Shown piece by piece: positions 60,469 through 64,000 of a stretch of 64,000 nucleotides of DNA. A program made the translations under genes and the position numbers. Source of the DNA: Halorubrum alkaliphilum (GTDB taxonomy: Archaea > Halobacteriota > Halobacteria > Halobacteriales > Haloferacaceae). The DNA lies in contig NZ_JAGGKQ010000002.1 in assembly GCF_017873815.1 (NCBI RefSeq), positions 62,001 to 126,000 on the forward strand, given 5' to 3'. The notes beneath the pieces were generated by a model. The model saw only the letters and a program-made list of their open reading frames with translations. It was not told the DNA's origin and did no database searches. Numbering within the stretch: the stretch's first letter is position 1; each line of letters begins with the position of its first letter.

Positions 60469-61470
60469 ATGCAGACGCTGCTTCTCAACAGCCAGGATGT
60501 CGACGAGAACGCGCGGACCGGTCGCGTGATCGACGCGGTCGAGGGCGCGTTCGTTGCCTACGAACGCGGCGATGCCCAAATGCCGCCGAAATCGTACATC
60601 GACCTGCCGGAGTACAACGGCGACTTCCGCTCGATGCCCGCGTACCTGGACGCGGGCGACTGGGACGCCGCGGGGATCAAGTGGGTGAACGTCCACACCG
60701 ACAATCCCGCAGACCACGACCTGCCGACGGTGATGGGGACGATGATCTACTCGGACCCAGAGACCGCGTTCCCGCTCGCGATCATGGACGGGACCGAGTT
60801 GACGATGAAGCGAACGGGGGCCGCCGCCGCCGTCGCCACGGATTACCTTGCGGTTCCGGACGCTGACTCGCTGGGCATCGTCGGTGCCGGCGTTCAGTCG
60901 TACACCCAGTTGGAGGCGATCACCGAAGTGCGCGACATCGAGGAGGTCGTCGTCAGCGACCTCGACGAGGAGCGCGTCGCCGACTTCATCGACGCCTTCG
61001 AAGACGAGTTCGACGTTCGCGCGGGGTCGGTCGCCGAGGCCGGCCACTGTGACGTGCTCTCGACGGTGACGCCTGTTCGGGATCCGATCGTCGGTCCCGA
61101 GGACGTGGGCGAGCACACCCATATCAACGCAATGGGCGCGGACGCGGCGGGTAAACACGAACTCGCGGACGATCTGCTCACGAACGCGACGATCGTCATC
61201 GACGACCACGAGCAGTGTACTCACTCCGGGGAGATCAACGTGCCCTACGCTGCGGGAACGCTCACCGACGAGGACATTTACGGCGAGATCGGCGAGATCG
61301 TCGTCGGGAACAAGCCCGGGCGGGCAGGTGAGGACGGATTCGAGGGCGTCAGCGTCTTCGATTCGACCGGTCTCGCGATCCAAGACGTTGCGGCCGCTCG
61401 TGTTGTCTACGAGTACGCCGACGACAACGACAACGGATACCCGTTCGATCTGCTCGGACTCGCCGAGTAG
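60469..61470 (+). CDS. alanine dehydrogenase/ornithine cyclodeaminase family enzyme
   Basis: A 333-residue NAD-dependent enzyme. PKSYIDLPEYNGDFRSMPAYL and AGIKWVNVHTDNPADHDLPTVMG carry the substrate-binding Lys of the family, and SLGIVGAGVQSYTQLEAI (about 136-153) is the Rossmann Gly motif. The closest known type is the archaeal alanine dehydrogenase of the ornithine cyclodeaminase/mu-crystallin superfamily (Archaeoglobus); ornithine cyclodeaminase is the alternative. A TATA-like ACTCATAAGTACC lies about 30 bases before the ATG at 60469. Confidence 0.85.
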   Translation: MQTLLLNSQDVDENARTGRVIDAVEGAFVAYERGDAQMPPKSYIDLPEYNGDFRSMPAYLDAGDWDAAGIKWVNVHTDNPADHDLPTVMGTMIYSDPETAFPLAIMDGTELTMKRTGAAAAVATDYLAVPDADSLGIVGAGVQSYTQLEAITEVRDIEEVVVSDLDEERVADFIDAFEDEFDVRAGSVAEAGHCDVLSTVTPVRDPIVGPEDVGEHTHINAMGADAAGKHELADDLLTNATIVIDDHEQCTHSGEINVPYAAGTLTDEDIYGEIGEIVVGNKPGRAGEDGFEGVSVFDSTGLAIQDVAAARVVYEYADDNDNGYPFDLLGLAE

Positions 61471-61534
61471 TCGAGGTATCCGTCCGGTTTCGCCGAACGG
61501 CTCTCTTCCACCCCCTTTTGTATTCAGCGTTCAA

Positions 61535-62041
61535 ATGCGATATATGCGACTCGTCAGCGTCGCCGCCGTGGCTGAGAACGGCGTGATCGGGAACGACGGC
61601 GAAGTGCCGTGGCCGGACCTCCCCGAGGACGTCGAACAGTACCGCGAGCGCGTCGCCGGCTCGCCGGTTATCCTCGGCCGACGGACGTTCGAGGCGATGC
61701 GCGGGGATCTCCCCGGAACGGCACAGATCGTCGTGAGCCGGAGCATCGAGAGGGTTCCGGAGTCGACCGCGGTCGTCGCCGGCGGCGTCGACGAGGCGCT
61801 CGAACTCGCCCGCGAGCGGCTAGGAGACGGCGCGGACGACGCCGTCTACGTCCTCGGCGGCGGCGCGATCTACGACCTGTTCCACCCTCACGTCGACGGG
61901 ATGGCACTGAGTCACGTCGACGGGGCGTACGAGGGTGACACCCGGTTCCCCGCGTTTGATGAGGCAGACTGGACGGTCATCGAGGAGACGGAGTACGAGG
62001 CGTTTACCCTCCGAGAGTGGCGGCGAGTCGCTAGCCACTGA
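61535..62041 (+). CDS. folA: second dihydrofolate reductase, stand-alone (HdrA-like)
   Basis: A 168-residue DHFR without the N-terminal extension of the thyA-linked copy. VAAVAENGVIGNDGEVPWPDLPEDVEQYRERVAGSPVILGRRTFEAM (partly quoted: VAAVAENGVIGNDGEVPWPD) covers the active site, and VYVLGGGAIYDLFHPHVDGMALSHV the cofactor end. Haloferax volcanii likewise has two DHFR genes, hdrA (stand-alone) and hdrB (thyA-linked); this one fits hdrA by its context. Two ATG codons compete (61535 and 61544, with MRYMRLVSV); I list the first. Confidence 0.88.
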   Translation: MRYMRLVSVAAVAENGVIGNDGEVPWPDLPEDVEQYRERVAGSPVILGRRTFEAMRGDLPGTAQIVVSRSIERVPESTAVVAGGVDEALELARERLGDGADDAVYVLGGGAIYDLFHPHVDGMALSHVDGAYEGDTRFPAFDEADWTVIEETEYEAFTLREWRRVASH

Positions 62042-62209
62042 CGAACGATATCCGTCCTCGATCGTGTGTAGATACCATACGCCGGAGTATCGTTTAACTG
62101 CGATAACCGCGTTAGCCGACCGTGTCGATCCCGCTCACGCCGTCGTTCCGGCCGGCGAAATCGGAAGCTATCCGAACCCACTTACGTGTCTGTGACCCAC
62201 CAGCGTACA

Positions 62210-63253
62210 ATGTCTGTACGAGTCGGTATCCTCGGTGCCACCGGTGCCGTGGGCCAACGGTTCATCCAACTGCTCGATAACCACCCGACGTTCGAACTCG
62301 CCGCGGTCACCGCGAGCGCCGACAGCGTCGGGAAGACGTACCGCGAGGCCGCGAAATGGCGCGTGAACACACCGATCCCGGACGATGTCGCGGATATGGA
62401 AGTCGCCGAAACGTCGCCCGCAGGGATCGCCGACGCCGACGTCGATCTGCTCTTCTCGTCGCTCCCGTCCGGGGTCGCCGCGGAGGTCGAGCCCGCGTTC
62501 CTGGAGGAGGGATACGTCGTCTCCTCGAACTCCTCGAACGACCGGATGGCGATGGACGTGCCCCTGACGATCCCCGAGATCAACCCCGGCCACCTCGACC
62601 TCATCGAGGTCCAGCGCGACGAGCGCGGCTGGGACGGGGCCCTCGTGAAGAACCCGAACTGCTCGACGATCACATTGGTGCCCACGCTCGCCGCCATCGA
62701 CGAGTTCGGCCTCGAATCAGTCAACGTCACCACGCTTCAGGCGGTCTCGGGCGCGGGCTACTCCGGCGTCACCTCGATGGAGATCATCGACAACGCGATT
62801 CCGCACATCGGCGGCGAGGAGTCGAAGATGGAGACCGAGTCGCGGAAGCTGCTCGGCGAGTTCGACGGCGCGGAAGTCGCCCTCCACGACGCCGATGTCG
62901 CTGCCTCCTGTAACCGGATCCCCACGCTCGATGGCCACTTGGAGAACGTGTTCGCGGAGTTCGCCGACGACCCCTCGCCCGAGGAGCTCCGCGAGGCAAT
63001 GTCCTCGTTCGAGAGTGCCGACCTACCGAGTTCGCCCGACCAGTTGATCAAGGTGTACGGCGACGACGAGCCCGACCGCCCGCAGCCGCGACTCGACCGC
63101 ACGTACGCCGACGGCATGGGGATCGTCGCCGGCGGCGTCCAAGAGACGAACGCCGGCGCGAAGTACAACTGCCTCGCGCACAACACGATCCGCGGCGCGG
63201 CCGGCGCGTCACTGTTGAACGGCGAGCTGCTCGTCGAACAAGGCTACGTCTAA
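62210..63253 (+). CDS. asd: aspartate-semialdehyde dehydrogenase
   Basis: A 347-residue enzyme that reduces aspartyl phosphate to the semialdehyde in the pathway to lysine, threonine and methionine. MSVRVGILGATGAVGQRFIQL is the NADP Rossmann motif. The catalytic cysteine is C151 in VKNPNCSTITLVP, and SCNRIPTLDGHLENV holds the active-site His. This is the archaeal/fungal branch by length and by the VSNSSNDRMAMDVPL-type segment (partly VVSSNSSNDRMAMDV). The ATG at 62210 is chosen over a GTG at 62186 because the extra eight residues precede the conserved start. The methyltransferase follows nine bases after the stop. Confidence 0.93.
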   Translation: MSVRVGILGATGAVGQRFIQLLDNHPTFELAAVTASADSVGKTYREAAKWRVNTPIPDDVADMEVAETSPAGIADADVDLLFSSLPSGVAAEVEPAFLEEGYVVSSNSSNDRMAMDVPLTIPEINPGHLDLIEVQRDERGWDGALVKNPNCSTITLVPTLAAIDEFGLESVNVTTLQAVSGAGYSGVTSMEIIDNAIPHIGGEESKMETESRKLLGEFDGAEVALHDADVAASCNRIPTLDGHLENVFAEFADDPSPEELREAMSSFESADLPSSPDQLIKVYGDDEPDRPQPRLDRTYADGMGIVAGGVQETNAGAKYNCLAHNTIRGAAGASLLNGELLVEQGYV

Positions 63254-63262
63254 CGGATCGGC

Positions 63263-63892
63263 ATGGTGGAGAAGGACGCCGTCCGCCGCGGGTACGACGG
63301 GCTCGCGGAGGCGTACGCGGCGGATCGGAGCGAGGACGGACTCGGAACCGAGGTCCTCGCTCAGTTCCTCGGCGATCTCCCCGAGTCAGCACACGTCCTC
63401 GACGCCGGATGCGGACAGGGGACGCCCGTGCTCCGGGATCTGACGGCCTCGGCGACCGCGACGGGCGTCGACATTTCCCGCGCGCAGTTGGAGCTGGCCG
63501 CCGAGAGCGTCCCCGACGCGGCGCTCGCGCAGGGAGATATGGCTGCGCTCCCCTTTCGTGACGGCGTCTTCGACGCGGCGATCGCGTACCACTCCCTGAT
63601 CCACGTCCCGAAGGGGCATCATCAAGACGTCGTCGACGAGTTCGCGCGGGTACTGACCGATGACGGTCGGCTGCTGGTCTCCGAGGGTCCGACGGAGTGG
63701 AGCGGGGCGAACCCGGACTGGCTCGACACCGGCGTCGAGATGCAGTGGCACATCGCGGGCGTGGCGGCGACGCGTGACCATCTCCGGAACGCGGGGTTCG
63801 TCGTCGAACGGGAGTGGAACACGCCCGAATCGGTCGACAAGGAGGACGAACGGTGGGTGTTCCTCTCGGCGCGGGTCGCGGACGACGACTGA
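63263..63892 (+). CDS. class I SAM-dependent methyltransferase
   Basis: A 209-residue methyltransferase with motif I VLDAGCGQGTPVL (about 45-57), the acidic residue after strand 2 in GVDISRAQLELA and motif IV-like FDAAIAYHSLIHVPKGH. It belongs to the UbiE/small-molecule group by its 'DxxxAYHSLIH' style, but the substrate is unknown. It is probably cotranscribed with asd because only nine bases separate the stop and start. Confidence 0.82.
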   Translation: MVEKDAVRRGYDGLAEAYAADRSEDGLGTEVLAQFLGDLPESAHVLDAGCGQGTPVLRDLTASATATGVDISRAQLELAAESVPDAALAQGDMAALPFRDGVFDAAIAYHSLIHVPKGHHQDVVDEFARVLTDDGRLLVSEGPTEWSGANPDWLDTGVEMQWHIAGVAATRDHLRNAGFVVEREWNTPESVDKEDERWVFLSARVADDD

Positions 63893-63915
63893 TCCGTGTC
63901 GGGGGGTCGAACGGC

Positions 63916-64000
63916 TTACTTCCCCTTAAAATCGGGCTCGCCGTCGCCCATGAACGCGGTCATTCCCTCCATGAGGTCCTCTGTGTTCATCAGGTGGCCG
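63916..64000 (-). CDS. enoyl-CoA hydratase/isomerase family protein (3' end only)
   Basis: Only the last 28 codons are in the window. The translated tail reads GHLMNTEDLMEGMTAFMGDG followed by EPDFKGK and a TAA stop. The ending (EGMTAFMGDGEPDFKGK) is the typical crotonase/enoyl-CoA hydratase C-terminus (EGMxAFLEKRxPxFxGK). The identity of the rest cannot be judged. Confidence 0.65.
   Translation of the reverse strand, partial: GHLMNTEDLMEGMTAFMGDGEPDFKGK

Noticed and set aside
1-64000. tRNA, rRNA or known riboswitch genes
   Set aside because: I looked through the intergenic regions by eye for cloverleaf arms and conserved loops and found none; a covariance search would be needed to be certain.

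Overview
The window is a gene-dense piece of a haloarchaeal chromosome (class Halobacteria). The evidence is high GC with strong third-position GC bias, very acidic proteins, a halorhodopsin, two halocyanins, a 2-oxoacid:ferredoxin oxidoreductase, a thermosome, a proteasome alpha subunit, archaeal TATA-type promoters, short or absent leaders and twin-arginine signals. A Halorubrum-like organism is my best guess, but I cannot prove the genus from sequence alone. About 55 protein genes are supported, two of them cut by the window ends. I saw no rRNA, tRNA, CRISPR array or transposase.

Layout. 1-8.0 kb: tail of a PIN/KH ATPase, citrate synthase, then on the minus strand a glutaryl-CoA-type dehydrogenase, a geranylgeranyl reductase-family flavoprotein and the KorAB pair. 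8-13.4 kb: flavin reductase, polysaccharide flippase, aminotransferase, membrane protein, PHP protein and a small two-finger C2H2 protein. 13.5-20 kb: ArsA/Get3 ATPase, DUF2103-type protein, rhodanese-metallo-beta-lactamase fusion, and a compact MinD-like ATPase plus two overlapping unknown genes. 20-29 kb: PEP synthase, MfnA-type decarboxylase, membrane-anchored halocyanin, glycosyltransferase, S9 peptidase, aldo/keto reductase. 29.4-34 kb: a minus-strand copper block (halocyanin lipoprotein, membrane protein, SafE/TauE-like protein, CPC-type copper ATPase) that resembles an oxidase copper-supply operon. 34-37.6 kb: a light-energy block with an HTH-10 regulator divergent from a CrtI-like enzyme, followed by halorhodopsin. 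38-48.8 kb: PAP2 phosphatase, IF2/eIF5B, PRC-barrel protein, NOB1-like nuclease, cis-prenyltransferase, aminotransferase, aldehyde dehydrogenase, thyA-DHFR and an EamA exporter. 49-54 kb: a HTH regulator, an ABC/FtsX-type operon with an exported partner, and the proteasome alpha subunit. 54.2-57 kb: an unusual fusion of a degenerate protein kinase, an internal Tat-like anchor and a solute-binding domain. 57-64 kb: thermosome, soluble receiver-PAS-histidine kinase, alanine dehydrogenase/ornithine cyclodeaminase family enzyme, a second DHFR, aspartate-semialdehyde dehydrogenase, a methyltransferase and the tail of an enoyl-CoA hydratase-like gene.

Two things stand out as possibly undescribed. 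First, an approximately 395-nt non-coding element occurs three times (about 2.1-2.57, 14.85-15.24 and 24.04-24.43 kb), always in the same orientation behind a plus-strand gene. Its long stem differs in sequence in each copy yet pairs in each, so structure rather than sequence is conserved. It also carries TTATAA-centred palindromes and short imperfect terminal inverted repeats. Second, the kinase-like/Tat/solute-binding fusion at 54255-56870 looks like a one-piece transmembrane sensor with a crippled kinase fold. Smaller signals include twin outward-facing promoter boxes between korA and its divergent neighbour, a methionine-rich insertion in the Get3 homolog, and several short tandem repeats in and between genes.
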